DNA of 64,000 bases from Beta vulgaris subsp. vulgaris. Its lineage: Eukaryota; Streptophyta; Magnoliopsida; Caryophyllales; Amaranthaceae. This document shows positions 43,636 through 56,200 of this stretch, piece by piece. The stretch's first letter is position 1. Each line of letters begins with the position of its first letter. The DNA lies in contig NC_079205.1 of NCBI RefSeq assembly GCF_026745355.1, forward strand, positions 9,600,100 to 9,664,099, read 5' to 3'. The position numbers and the translations under genes were made by a program. The notes under the pieces were generated by a model. It was not told the DNA's origin. It did no database searches and was given only the letters and a program-made list of their open reading frames with translations.

Positions 43636-44007
43636 TTGTTTTTAAGTTTAAATTTTTTTCTCCAAGCCCAACCCTTTTACTACCCGAACATGGACCAACA
43701 AGGGATTAACATTGTTTTACACAATGTCTCTGTCTCGGGTATTTATTTTTGGATAGAGCGAAACAATGTGCCATTCACTACCAACCCAGCGAGGGGAACT
43801 GTAATACAGCCCCGACCCAGTAACCGTAACAACGGTACAAATACTCATACCAGAGAAAACCCACAAACCCCTGTTCCCAACACCAATAATAACCCTCCTA
43901 TACAACCAGCTGAAAATCAACCTCCGCCCAGTAATAAAAGAGATAGAGATGAACAGGAAGAAACTAGTAGTAAACGTCACCATACTACTAACGCAGAAAA
44001 CAAATAA
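43636..44007 (+). CDS. Small leader ORF 1 of Copia C, unknown function
   Basis: 123 codons upstream of gag (ATG could also be 43690, MDQQGINIVLHNVSVSGIYF). The C-terminal half is rich in Asn, Pro and Thr and ends with a charged stretch (NKRDRDEQEETSSKRHH) that resembles a nuclear-localisation signal. No gag or pol motif is present. It lies wholly within the candidate leader intron. It may be chance or an accessory ORF; I recognise no homologue. Confidence 0.3.
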   Translation: MFLSLNFFLQAQPFYYPNMDQQGINIVLHNVSVSGIYFWIERNNVPFTTNPARGTVIQPRPSNRNNGTNTHTRENPQTPVPNTNNNPPIQPAENQPPPSNKRDRDEQEETSSKRHHTTNAENK

Positions 44008-44172
44008 TTTTAACGCCACCTTCATGGAGGGCAAGGACATTTTATTTACGTTATTTTATTTTATCTGCTCTTAAACCGCCTATATGGACAGGTTAATTTT
44101 TTTATTGCCACCTATATGGACAGCCTAGTGAAGTGATAGCATTATTATGTCTTATATGTGCAATAATGTCGT

Positions 44173-44397
44173 ATGTATGCAGGGAACAAGCATTCAGAAC
44201 ATTATTATATATTATTGTCTCTAATCTTCTACTTTTTTTTTTTTTGCATTTATAGTAGGATTCAGAACAACCGTCCTCCACCCTCATCTTCCTCTTTTGA
44301 AGAGGATTTTAGGAAAATAAAACTCTACTTATTTCTTATAGCCGGTTTCTTTTTCCTCCTCATGGCATTAATGATATATCTCCTAATACATAAATAG
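44173..44397 (+). CDS. Small leader ORF 2 of Copia C, membrane-like
   Basis: 74 codons with two hydrophobic segments: residues about 11-27 (YYILLSLIFYFFFFCIY) and 50-71 (LYLFLIAGFFFLLMALMIYL). Between them is a Pro/Ser-rich linker. A T-rich DNA tract makes such frames likely by chance. Position inside the leader and a clean start and stop keep it as a weak candidate. Confidence 0.22.
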   Translation: MYAGNKHSEHYYILLSLIFYFFFFCIYSRIQNNRPPPSSSSFEEDFRKIKLYLFLIAGFFFLLMALMIYLLIHK

Positions 44398-44702
44398 GAG
44401 ACAAAAAAAAAAATTTCCCCCGGAAGAATGGCGAAAAATGCACATGAATATCAATTTTTTTTGTCTTTAAGTGCATTTTAGGAAGTTTTTTTTGTTTATT
44501 CACTTGTTGTATTTTGTTTCTATTTTTGGTATTTTCTTGCTTTTTTTTGCTTAGCTTCATTATTGTTGTACGCTATTTTTAGTTTTTTTTTGTTTGATTA
44601 TTTATCTATAATAATAATGATATAAATCAGGGGGAGATAATATATATATGTGATTTATCATCATTACTAATTTCAAATATTTACCTATTTGTAGTCAAAA
44701 GA

Positions 44703-45767
44703 ATGGGAGATCTAGTGAAAAGACAATTTAACATACTAGATCTATCTGGGCAAAAGTTTTTAGAATGGACGGTGGACGCCCAAATGAATTTAAAGGCCCA
44801 AGGACTGGAACATACAATTAAAGATGTTCAACCCAACAAGGGGATGCAACTGCAACAGCCGCATCAGTTAAAATTGCGACTGTACAAGAAAAGGCAAAAG
44901 CCTTAGTCCTCCTAAGACATCATTTACATGAAAGTTTAAAAAGTGAATATCTACTTGTGGATGATCCAAAAGAACTATGGGATAGCCTAAATGAAAGATA
45001 TGGGCATCACAAAAATGTGCTTCTCCCAAAGGCACATTATGACTGGACCAATCTGAGGTTCCAGGATTTTAAAACGGTCAGTGATTACAATTCAACATTG
45101 TTTAGAATTGTATCATTGTTAAGATATTGTGATCATCCCATCACAGAAGAGCAAATGATAAACAAAACGCTCTCCACTTTCCACGCCTCTAATATCATAT
45201 TGGCAGAACAATACAGGTTCAGAGCTTTCAAAAAGTACTCTGAGCTAATCTCAGTACTACTTGTGGCTGAACAAAATAATGATCTTTTGCTGAAAAATCA
45301 TAATCTTAGACCTACGGGGTCTTCAGCCACTCATGAGATAAATGCTATAGAAAGCTCTAATCCACCAGAAGCAAATGCATACATAGTGGTGGACGCGGTA
45401 ATTACAACGGTCGTGGGAGAGGACGTGGTAATTACCGTGGCCGAGGGCGTGGACGTGGAAGAGGCCGATTTTCCCCAAGAAATAATAATTTTAAACATTC
45501 TGATAAAAATTGGGGACAATCATCTGGAAATCAAGGCAGACGTCCTATAAAGGAAATGATACTTGCCATAGATGTGGCATGACTCGGCACTGGGGCCGCA
45601 CATGTCGTACTGCCAAACATTTGGTAGATCTATATCAAGCTTCAATAAAAAACAAAGGAAAAAATGCTGAAGCAAACTTTGTTAATGAAGCCACTACATC
45701 CATGCCCAGCCTTGATGTTTCAGATTTTTTTATGGATGATGCTGAAGTTGAAAATAAGTTTGTTTAG
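44703..45767 (+). pseudogene. Copia C gag (frameshifted)
   Basis: It starts MGDLVKRQFNILDLSG. A frame change near 44840 leads into WDSLNERYGHHKNVLLP (Copia gag). A second change near 45375 leads into an arginine/glycine-rich RNA-binding-like stretch (GRGRGRGNYRGRGRGRGRG) at about 45380-45470. A third restores a frame with the zinc knuckle CHRCGMTRHWGRTC at about 45546-45590. The frame changes look like small indels. Confidence 0.85.
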
Positions 45768-45781
45768 ATCACAATCGATTA

Positions 45782-48700
45782 ATGTGCTTAGTTTATTTCA
45801 ACTGCTTCAATATCCACTTTCATGTATTTGTTCCTTTATTATTAATAAAAATACGTATTTTTCTTATACTAATCATCGTATTTATTATTTATGAAGATAT
45901 GAATTCATCAGAAGTTGGAACTAAAGAACAATGTCTCCTGGACAGTGGGACAACACACACCATATTGAAAAATAAAGAGTATTTTTCAAAACTTACAATA
46001 TTCCAAGCAAATGTTAGTACAATTTCTGGGACAGCCAAGCTAATTGAAGGCTCTGGAAAAGCTTGCATTATATTTCCAAATGGGACAAAATTGATAATTA
46101 ATGACGCATTATATTCGAGTAAATCTCGAAGGAACCTCATAAGTTTCAAAGATGTACGTCAGAATGGTTACCATTTGGAAACAATGACAGTGAACAAAGA
46201 GGAATTCATATGCCTAACGGCAGAGAAAAACGGCAAGAAATACATCTATGAAAAATTGCCAGCAATTTCCTCGGGACTATATCGCATAGATATACGTCCG
46301 ATTGAAATTAATATGATATCTAACCAGAAGTTAGATAATAGAAAATCATTTACTCTATGGCATGACCGATTAGGCCATCCTGGCACAGGAATGATGCATA
46401 GAATCATTGAAAACTCAATGGACACTCTATAAAGAATGTCAAAATTCCTCGGTCAAATGAATTAACATGCTCTGCATGCTCACTTGGCAAATTGATAATC
46501 AGACCATCTATAAATAAGATTGCCACTGAATCTCCAATGTTTTTAGAAAGAATTCAAGGAGATATTTGTGGGCCTATTCATCCTGCATGTGGACCATTTC
46601 GTTATTTCATGGTATTAATTGATGCCTCTACTCGATGGTCACATGTGAGCCTTCTGTCAAGCAGAAATGTTGCATTTGCAAAACTTTTGGCTCAAATAAT
46701 TCGATTAAGAACTCAATTCCCAGATCATACAATAAAGAAAATAAGATTAGACAATGCTGGGGAATTTACATCCCAAACATTTAATGACTATTGCATGTCT
46801 ATTGGGATTATTGTTGAGCACCCTGTACCTCATGTACATACACAAAATGGTCTTGCTGAATCATTAATCAAAAGACTACAATTAATTGCAAGACCATTAA
46901 TAATGAGGTCAAAATTGCCATCTACTACTTGGGGTCATGCTATATTACATGCGGCAACATTGATAAGATTAAGGCCGACAGCCTATCACAAATTCTCACC
47001 ATTACAATTGTATCTGGTCGAGAACCGAATATCTCACATTTGAGAATTTTTGGGTGCGCTGTACATGTACCTATTGCTCTGCGCCAACGTACTAAAATGG
47101 GTCCACAAAGAAGGATGGGAATATATGTTGGATTTGAATCTCCATCAATTATCAAATATTTAGAGCCAACAACTGGTGATCTATTTACGGCTCGATTTGC
47201 CGACTGTCATTTTAATGAGTCGGTATTCCCATCCTTAGGGGGAGAGAAAGTGGACCCACAAAATATAAAATCGGAAATTACATGGAACGCATCGCAAATG
47301 TCGTTTCTGGACCCGAGAACAAATTCATGTGAACAAGAAGTCAAGAAAATTGTTCATCTGCAAAGTATTGCAAACCAATTGCCAGATGCATTCACAGATT
47401 CTAAGAAAGTGACAAAGTCACATGTACCTGCTGCGAATGCTCCGGAACGGATTGAAATTCCTAATGACAATAAGGCAATTGAAAATGAGTCAATAGCACG
47501 TCGAAAACGTGGCAGACCACCCGGTTCTAAAGATTTAAAACCGAGAAAAATGAAAAGGCAAGGGGAGACAACGAACGAAATTAATATAAATCTCCCAACA
47601 GAGCATGATGAAAACAAAAATGAAGAGAAACGTGTTCCAGAAGAAAAGGAACATGAAAGCATAGACAACAATGAAACTTCAATTAATTATGTTTCTACAA
47701 AGAGACAATGGAATCGAAAAGATGTTGTCTTGAATGAAATTTTTGCTTACTCGATAGCGGTTGAAATGACATACGATGAAAATGATGTAGAGCCAAATAC
47801 AGTTGATGAATGTCGCCGTAGAAAAGATTGGCCAAAATGGAAAGAGGCAATTCAAGCAGAATTGAGATCACTTGAAAAACGTGAAGTATTCGGTCAAATA
47901 ACCCAAATACCAAAAGGTGTAAAACCAGTTGGGTACAAATGGGTATTCGTGAGAAAACGAAATGAGAAAAATGAGGTTACTAGATATAAGGCAAGATTAG
48001 TAGCCCAAGGCTTCTCGCAAATGCCAGGGATTGATTATGATGAGACATATTCTCCAGTAGTCGATGCAACTACACTAAGATTTCTGGTAAGTTTATCAGT
48101 TTCGAAAGGATTGCAAATGAGATTGATGGATGTAGTGACCGCATATTTGTATGGCTCACTTGACACAGATATTTATATGAAAGTTCCGAAGGACTAAAAC
48201 TACCAGAAAATTGCATGCCCAAAGAGATGTTCTCAATAAAATTGAGAAAATCACTCTATGGGTTAAAACAATCTGGAAGAATGTGGTATAATCGTCTTAG
48301 TGAATACCTATTGAAAGAAGGATTCAAAAATAATCAAATCAGTCCCTGTGTTTTCATTAAGCGATCTAAATCAGGATTCGCGATCATTGCTGTATATGTC
48401 GATGATTTGAACATTATCGGAACTCCTAGAGAACTTGAAGCGACTGCAAAATACTTGATGAAAGAATTTGAGATGAAAGATCTCGGGAAGACAAAATTTT
48501 GCCTTGGCCTGCAAATGGAACATCTAAGAAATGGGATTTTTGTCCATCAATCAAACTATACAGAAAAAATCCTGAAACGTTTTTTCATGGACAAAGCCCA
48601 CCCAATAAGTTCTCCAATGGTAGTGCGTTCCCTGAATGAGAAAGATGATCCATTCAGACCACGAGAAGAGAACGAGGAGATTCTTGGTCCTGAAGTACCA

Positions 48701-49353
48701 TATCTAAGTGCAATTGGTGCTTTAATGTACTTGGCTAACAATACTCGACCTGACATAGCTTTTTCAGTAAACTTGTTAGCTAGATACAGCAATGCACCAA
48801 CCAAGAGACATTGGAATGGAGTCAGACACTTATTACGTTATCTTCGAGGAACACAAGATCTCGGATTATTCTATCAGTCAAGACCCAATGCGTCACTCAT
48901 TGGATATGCAGATGCTGGCTACCTCTCAGACCCACAAAAGGCTAAGTCTCAATCCGGATATGTATTCACTTATGGAGGTACTGCAATATCTTGGAAATCT
49001 ACAAAGCAGACTTTGACGGCCACATCATCAAATCATGCGAATTAATTGCTCTTTATGAAGCTGGAAGGGAATGTGTATGGCTAAGGTCAATGATCAAGAA
49101 TATCCAAGAAGAATGCGGGATGGAAACAATAACAACAAATCCAACTATCATCTACGAAGACAATACTGCATGCATCACCCAAGTAAGCGAAGGGTACATC
49201 AAAGGAGACAGAACTAAACATTTATCACCAAAGCTCTTCTTCACTCATGACCTCCAAAAGGAAGGGACGATCAAATTCGACAAATCCAATCATGTGAGAA
49301 TCTTGCAGATTTATTCACCAAATCCCTTCCGGCGAAGAAATTTGAAGAATTAG
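45782..49353 (+). pseudogene. Copia C pol: protease, integrase, RT, RNase H (broken)
   Basis: Protease LLDSGTTHTIL lies near 45930. The gag-pre-integrase motif WHDRLGHPG is near 46360, followed by a stop at 46430 and resumption by 46492. Integrase shows GDICGPI, RLDNAGEF and NGLAESLIKR. A frame change near 46990-47040 leads into the reverse transcriptase (KWVFVRKR, GIDYDETYSPV), with another 1-nt shift near 48190. VYVDDLNIIG is at about 48390. RNase H (SNHAN, YEDNTACI, KGDRTKHLSPKLFF) closes in two frames to 49353. Confidence 0.9.
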
Positions 49354-49395
49354 TCCGAAAAATTGGAATGCTCATCTTCGTGATTATGCTAAGAT

Positions 49396-49626
49396 TCAGG
49401 GGGAGTATTATATGCGCTGCACTCTTTTTCCCTTCGATCAGGTTTTTATCCCACCGGGTTTTTCCTGACAAGGTTTTTAATGAGGCAGTTGATTTTAAGC
49501 ATATAAAGATACATAATAGTTATACTCTTTCCCTAGTTATGGATTATTCCCACAGGATTTTTCCTAACAAAGATTCTTAATAAGATAACGTCTATTATGA
49601 ATTATAAATGGACATTCAAGGGGGAG
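49396..49626 (+). other. Copia C 3' non-coding tail with two purine tracts
   Basis: TTCAGGGGGAGTATTATATG at 49396 and TCAAGGGGGAG before the LTR are both polypurine-like. Between them lies CCCACCGGGTTTTTCCTGAC and AAGGTTTTTAATGAGGCAG, a conserved 3' block in many plant Copia elements as I recall. The second tract is the one abutting the LTR. Confidence 0.6.
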
Positions 49627-49861
49627 TGTTGAGAAACAGTGAATTGGAAAATTTCAGTGTTCAAGCATAGTGAATGTCATGCCATGCATTTACTGCATGT
49701 TAGGAAAGTTTTTCGTCCGCGCAGAAATAGTTGAAAATGTAATGTTAAAAACAGTATACTTTTGCCTATAAATACCAATGTAAGAAATCGGTTCTTCACA
49801 TCAATGCAATACAATACTCTTTGATATATTTGCATAACTTCTCTCTCCATTTCTCACAGCA
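49627..49861 (+). repeat. Copia C 3' LTR
   Basis: It runs from TGTTGAGAAACAGTG to CTCACAGCA and is followed by GGAAC. LTR transcripts started here could read into the adjacent gene. Confidence 0.92.
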
Positions 49862-50278
49862 GGAACAAATTAGTTGAAGGAAATCACCCGCCCCTTCGAA
49901 TTGTCCTTCCTTCTGCATCCTCTTAAACTCTCTCTCTAGACTCTCCTCTTGTCTTCTCCGAATCTCTTATAATTCCACTAACACTAGCTCAATTTTTTTT
50001 GTATTTTATCTCATACAATCTCACGAATTCGCACTATTTCCCAAATTTTCAAAAACCCTAGCCTCAAAAAAAGAGTTCGCAAATTTCTCATAAATATTCG
50101 GAAATTGAAGTTGCTGGTTTTCTTGTCAAATTCAGTTCTCTTATTCCTCCGTTTTGTTCCAGTAATTTTGCTTAAAAAGATTGTAAATTTTTGTTTTACT
50201 TGATATCATTCATGGAATTAATTGAGTACCTCCTCAATTACAAATTGAAGTTATAGTTGTGCCTCAATTACATCAAAG
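49862..50278 (+). promoter_or_regulatory. 5' leader region of the intact SANT-type gene
   Basis: It includes the pyrimidine-rich leader, the telo-box AAACCCTA at 50053-50060 and a conserved uORF. Copia C now separates it from the ancestral upstream sequence (still intact in copy 1 at 17430-17900). Confidence 0.5.
50212..50256 (+). other. Upstream ORF of 14 codons (copy 2)
   Basis: MELIEYLLNYKLKL then TAG, 22 nt before the main ATG at 50279. The peptide is the same as in copy 1. Confidence 0.45.
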
Positions 50279-53200
50279 ATGGTTATGGAATCAGATGTTC
50301 AATTAGTTGAAGATAGAGTAACTCAAGAAGAAATGGAGTCCGAAGACGAGGATGTCGATTTCAATCCCTTCTTAAAGGAAACTCTCGTTGATTCAGAAGC
50401 TTCCTCAAGCATAAGCTCTGAAGCAGAAGGATTAGATAAAGACGTTATCAGCAGCCATGACATTGACGGTAATGCAATAACAACGACGATGACGACGACG
50501 ACAACAACAACAACAACAACAACAACAACGCCAATGACTGATGTTGCTAATGAGGAGGTATGTGGTGGTGATGTTAATAATGATTTGGTTTTAAATTTGG
50601 AAGAAAGGAGAGAGATTAGGTTTAAGAGTGATAAACCTAGGATTGAATTAGATGAGGATGAAGATGATGCTATATGTAAACGGACGAGAGCGCGGTATTC
50701 GCTTGCGAGTTTTACACTTGATGAGTTGGAGACATTTCTGCAAGAGAGTGATGATGATGATATTCAAAATGTGGATGAGGAGGAAGAGTATAAGAAGTTT
50801 CTTGCCGCGGTTTTGAATGGAGGGAATGGGGATGATCAGGGGAGATTGGAGGGTAATGATGATGATGATGATGAAGATAATGATGCAGATTTTGAAATTG
50901 AGATTGAAGAAGCTCTTGAGAGTGATGTTGATGATTGTATAGTTATGCCTGAGAAGGTTGAGAGGTTGGAAAGAGGTAGTCGACGTCCTGAGACTAGGCG
51001 AAATGGATGCAAAAAAGGCAATGCACAACTTAATAAGAGTGTAACACAGCAGGGAAAGGTGGCATTACGTCCACTGTTGCCTGTTGCATCTGTTCCCTAT
51101 CTTGGTTCTCAATATCCTGGACTTGAGACTTCTTCGGAGTTTTCGTCGTGTGGGCAGTTGTATGGATTCCAGGCTCATCAAATAGGGCAATTGTATTGCC
51201 TAATATATGAACATGTACAGCTCCTTGTTCAAGTTTATTCACTTTGTGTTCTTGATTCGTCGAGGCAGCATATTGCATCTCAAATTAAGGGTCTATTATG
51301 TGAGTTACTTCACAAACGTGACCTGGTATTAGCATGGAGAAATGGACCTTATCCCACTTCTTGTTTTCTTCCTTCAAATGTCGGCCAATCTGTGTCAGTT
51401 GAAACCAAGAAAATATTACCTGTAGAAGGCTCTGGCGTATCGCCTAATGATGGTCAGGTACACTTTTCCTTAACTAGTGTAGTAGATGTCAAGGATGTAG
51501 ACTTTATTATGTGATAGAAAGTTGAAATCACAATGAAGAGAAGTTGGTTTCTTTGTTCAGGGTTGTCGATGGTTGCCTACTGTGGGTGATTCTGTGCGAT
51601 CAGTTTTGGATGTTGCACCAATTAAGTTAGTTGGAAGATATATTGGTGATGTTTCTAATGGTATGTTATGGGAATTATCTTTATAAGTAGAGAATTTATG
51701 TGATGCTTGGTTGAATACCAAATTTGTCTCTTCTGTTGGTGGTTTGTTGGTTCTTTTGATTCTTATCTTTTTTGACCCTCTTTTGTTTTTCAGCTGTACG
51801 GGAGCATCAACGGCGGTGTGTGGAAACTACTAATATCTATTTGGAAAGGCAGCCTCTTTTCGCCCTTCCTATTTGTTCGTCGTCTGAGGTAGATGGTAAT
51901 GTTTCTAATGGAGATGACCCATCTCTAAATACCAGTGCAGTATCACCAAATCATAAAGTACCTAAGAAGACATTGGCTGCTACCCTTGTTGAAAGTACCA
52001 AGAAACAATCGGTTGCCTTGGTTTCACCGCAAATTGCTAAATTGGCACAGCCATTTTATTCATTGTTTAATCCAGAATTATTCCCTTACAAACCACCCTC
52101 CTCAGCTGTTGCTAATCGGGTGCTTTTTACCGATGCAGAAGACGTGTAAGTTCTGTTCTTTATGTCGGTCAGTTAACTTGATTATAAATTCTTTTTTAGT
52201 CTTTAAACCTGTGTTTGACTATTTTGTGATAGTTTAAGTGTTAACATTAGTGGCCATCTTTCCTTTTTCTGTTATATGTATGTGGTTTAAGTATCGAATT
52301 GAAGTGAAAAATGCATTGGACTGTATGATACAAAGTACTCAATATGGATCTTTTTTTTCTTGGTTTTTGGATTCGTCGTAGCTTGCTCGCAATGGGAATA
52401 ATGGAGTACAATAATGATTGGAAATCTATTCAACAGCGTTTTCTGCCCTGCAAATCAGAACATCAGGTAATAACTTGTTAGCTAATTCTCAGTGATTTCT
52501 TTGTTGATTTATTACTGATTATTATATTCTCCTTGTTGGGCCATAGTTCTATAGTCTTGTCAATAGATTTGTTCTGCATTTTGGACGTGAATTCAAAAAG
52601 ATTAATTTGTTGATGCTGTGTGTTGCTACTGTCTGGTTTTCCTTGATGTTGTAATTTGCATATGAATTATCATGCATCATATCAGAAGGGATATGGTTTC
52701 TGTTGTTTGTTATCATTGTGGTGGCTGGTGGGAGGGAGTCAGCTTACCCAAGTCATTTAGTGTGGTCTTATTAATCTTATCTGTACTGTGTTAGTGAGCT
52801 GCAACCTTTGCCAGTTTACCTGTTCAAGCTTCATGTCATAACTTCTTAAAATTAACTGGATCTATATTGCTATATAAGATGTTATGTGGAGCTATATAGA
52901 AGTTGGCATGTGACTATTCACTATTAATGGAATAGAGTTGTTTACCATGTTTCTCTTCAGTTTTATTTTGTAGTGGTTCTGCCTCTCTGGTTTATCTATA
53001 AATGATGTATGCCGTACTTATTGTGCAAGTTCGCTTTCTATTAGCTTTTTAGAGGACTCCTTTGGCCTGTTTGGATGCACAGCCAGGGTTACCTAATTCG
53101 CCCCTACCCCCCGCGAATCATGTTTCGATTCGTTCGTTCCGAAACGCCATTCGTTCGCGCACCAAATCGGTAGGGAACGCGACTTAGATCGTTAAAAGTG

Positions 53201-56200
53201 GCGTTCCAAATGGTGGGTAGATATTTCGAGATTTAGGGTTTGAATAAACCCTAATTTTGTTAATTGAAGGGGAAACATAACAAAATTTGTGCTTTAATTA
53301 TGGGGCTTTTGATAGGAATTTAAAATTGAGTTGATTGAAGTGTTTAGGGTTACCTATTCTCCTTCGGTTGTCTTCTCCTCATCTGGTGGCTGCGGTGGTT
53401 GTGGGCGCCTTGAGGTGTTTTTGTTTTTTTTTTTTTACGGGTAGGCAAGAGGTTAAAGATGTTAGGCAATGCAATGAGTGTTTTGGTTGATAGACACTTG
53501 GTGGTTCTTGATATTAGAGAAAGTGGAAATGAATGAGTGAGGAAAATGAAGGGTGAGGATTAGTCTAGAGAATGTTACTATATACTCACCATTCATTTTC
53601 CTCACCATTCACTGTATTAAGATTTTTTTTTAGGGAATTGGGGTACATGGGAAAAATAAGAACAATAACTTACTATTTCAAGTTTCAACCTTTCTTCCTT
53701 TCCCCATAATTAAAGAGCCAGGTTTTGGGTTATTATCATTTGTTTATTGTGGCATTGTAATTGATTCTCAAACTTCTTTTTTTTAACGACTGAATATTAT
53801 AAAAAAAACTATAGTCAAAATGAGTGCCTATTTTTTATCATTATTAGTGCGTATTATGTTCCATCGAATTATGTTCCTAAAATCCGTTCCGGAAAAAAAT
53901 CCCATCGCGATCCAAATTCTTTCGACTAGCGAATCGCGTTCCCGAACCCATTCCGCGATCCAAGGCGACCCGCGAATTAGGTAACCCTGTGCACAACATT
54001 TACTTTCCACTCTCTTTCTTCGCGGCATTCTTCTTTCATGCAAACATATGCTATGTCGTGATTAGTTAACTTTGCTAGCTTTTTATTTACTTCCTGCATT
54101 AGATTTGAAGAGCTTATGCAAGGAAAATGCTATTTTGTTTGGTTTTCAGTAGGATGCTATATAATTTATAATGTCCCTTTCACATGACACCTTTTTATGT
54201 CACAGATTTTTGTAAGGGCAAAAAATCGTAGCTCGTCCAGGGCCCCAGAAAATCCAATAAAGGTATTCAATTCATTTTGTCAATTTGACATGTTTGTTGT
54301 ATTCATCTAACTTCTTTGCTTACCTGTAAGCTTTATAACTTTTGTTTGTTCTTTTATGTTGTACCCTATCTTTCTATGGGATGTTGTATCTTGCTCTGAT
54401 GGAGATGTCTAAAAGAACATTTGTCATTATATTTCCTGTTTTTTTTTTTCATTTTCTTCCACCTCCCTCTAGAAATAATAAATTTATGTGCTAGTTTCAG
54501 TCACCATCTAAAGTATCAAAATAATCAAATACTTGTGCTCTTTGCACTTGGTTTGCAAGCCATGCTTGAGCTATCCCTAGGCGTGAGGCGTGGAAAGATG
54601 CCTATTGCTAACCTGAAGTACTCCCCGGAGCTAAAGTTTTTTGGGGGTTCCTGCTTCAAAAGTTCAAGTAGTTAGAAAAAAAATTGGAACTTACTTGAAT
54701 GTATTGTAACAAAATGACCTGTGAAACTATCAGCTCTATTTGATTGATTTCCTTGCTGGTTTTCATTATTCAATCTAATGTCAAAAAATATTAGAGAGAA
54801 TAGAAAGAACAATTGTTGAAAGTAAGGTATGAAGCCTCATGTATTTTGGTTTGGGATTTATGAGCTACTTTCTTCGCCTTGCACTCACTTAATATTGCTG
54901 AAGTCTTGTCCTCCTCTGTCTCTCTCATTTAGGCTCAGAGTATTAAATCTCGGCACATCACCGCATTGCAACTGCACTGTAAAGGTACTTGAGCCTACTG
55001 CGACTGGGATATTAGGTTGCAATAGCAGATAACCTTCTCCATTGCCTGTGAAAGGGGTTCTGCCATCGCGACTGAATCCAAGATTAAAAACCATGTTCAG
55101 GCTTATGTTGTTTGAGGCCTTAAGACAGCACTATGTTGCTTGTCTTCTCCTTCCGTTGTTGTTTAGTTTCCTCCACATGCATTCTTTTCATCTATCTCTT
55201 CTTCTACATTTACTTTTGTTATGTTATCTCTTCCATGTCCTATAGATTGCCTTTTCATCTCTTTGGTTGACATGTGTTATTTGACATCTTAGCATGAAGT
55301 TGGACCTTAGTGAGTTCAGGAGCATATTCCTAGTGAAATGCTTTTCATTTGGGTCTCCTCTACTAAGAAGATGATGTAGTTGGTACAGTTTGATGATTCT
55401 TGGTGATTATTGGGTTAGGAGATTGTCTACTTTCCAATGGTTTGTTACACTGAGGATCTAATGCATCCCGTGGTTGAGGACTAGGAATATGAATCTGGGG
55501 TTAGTTTGCGTCACTATAGGGATCTTGATGTAGAGGCATTAGAGATGCTATGGATCACACTGAACTTCTGTACTCAACTGTTTATACTAAGGCGTTTCAT
55601 CTATATGGTCAAGGATCCTTCACTAAGATTTGAGGCTCCATGAGTTTGGCAAGGAGTATTAACTTTTTCCAAAGTTAAAGTCTTAATATACATCAATTTT
55701 GACTAGTGGTAACTAGATCAACTGGAATTGGTGTTAGAAAGGAACTGTTAGTGAAACCTAGAACTTTCCTTTAGGTGAAAGAATGAAACTGATCCTGGGG
55801 ATAATTATAGGAAGTTTTGTTAGGTGCTGGAAATAACACCAGAGTGCAAAGACCTTTGTTGCTCTGGAGGGGTTTTGAGGAATGAGGACACCTTCGTTTG
55901 ACATTTGTGCCTATTGGAATTTTCTCGACCTGTTACTGATTGGGTTAATTGGTTCAGATTCCTATAGAGTAGTGGGATAAGAATGTTTAGGTCTGTAGTT
56001 TTCATGACAACATGAATAATGCCTGCTGTGAGACGTGAGATCCATGTTATATTGACAACTAAGGGTGCGTTCTGTTCAACTTAAAAAATTAAGTTTCAGG
56101 TCCAATAAGTTCAGATAAGTTCAGATAAGTTCAGATAAGTTCAGATAAGTTGCAATAAGGTCTAATAAGTGCAATAAGTTCCAATAAGGTCTAATAAGTT

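Larger units (their letters stand above)
43610..44694 (+). other. Candidate leader intron of Copia C
   Basis: A donor AAG|GTATCT at 43609/43610 and an acceptor CTATTTGTAG ending at 44694 frame 1085 nt of U-rich sequence. A TACTAAT branch-point match lies at 44665-44671, about 25 nt before the acceptor. The gag ATG at 44703 follows 8 nt after the acceptor. Splicing would bring gag close to the LTR leader. This is inferred from signals only. Confidence 0.45.
43333..49861 (+). mobile_element. Copia C, LTR retrotransposon upstream of the intact gene
   Basis: A 6.5 kb element with two 235-bp LTRs differing at about six positions and the 5-bp TSD GGAAC (43328-43332 and 49862-49866). Copy 1 has the undisturbed site at 17901-17905. 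It has a ~1.1 kb leader before gag, then gag, protease, integrase, reverse transcriptase and RNase H. The reading frame is broken at several places. Its 3' end lies about 0.4 kb upstream of the SANT-type gene's start codon, in the same orientation. Confidence 0.96.
36793..50835 (+). repeat. Segmental duplication, copy 2
   Basis: It matches 4776-18900 in order and orientation. Its left edge starts within the RNase H remnant (TTACTTTTTAAGGTAACAAG). Its right edge is inside exon 1, where the gene continues normally. It carries the empty hAT site at 39624-39631. It gained a Tourist-like MITE and Copia C. Confidence 0.9.

Noticed and set aside
43636..44397. Envelope-like gene in Copia C
   Set aside because: Env-like ORFs of plant Copia elements lie after pol. 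These small frames lie before gag and show no envelope features beyond hydrophobic segments.
54829..55094. Overlapping ORFs in intron 5
   Set aside because: Both strands are open by chance. No domain, and neighbouring exons join in phase without them.
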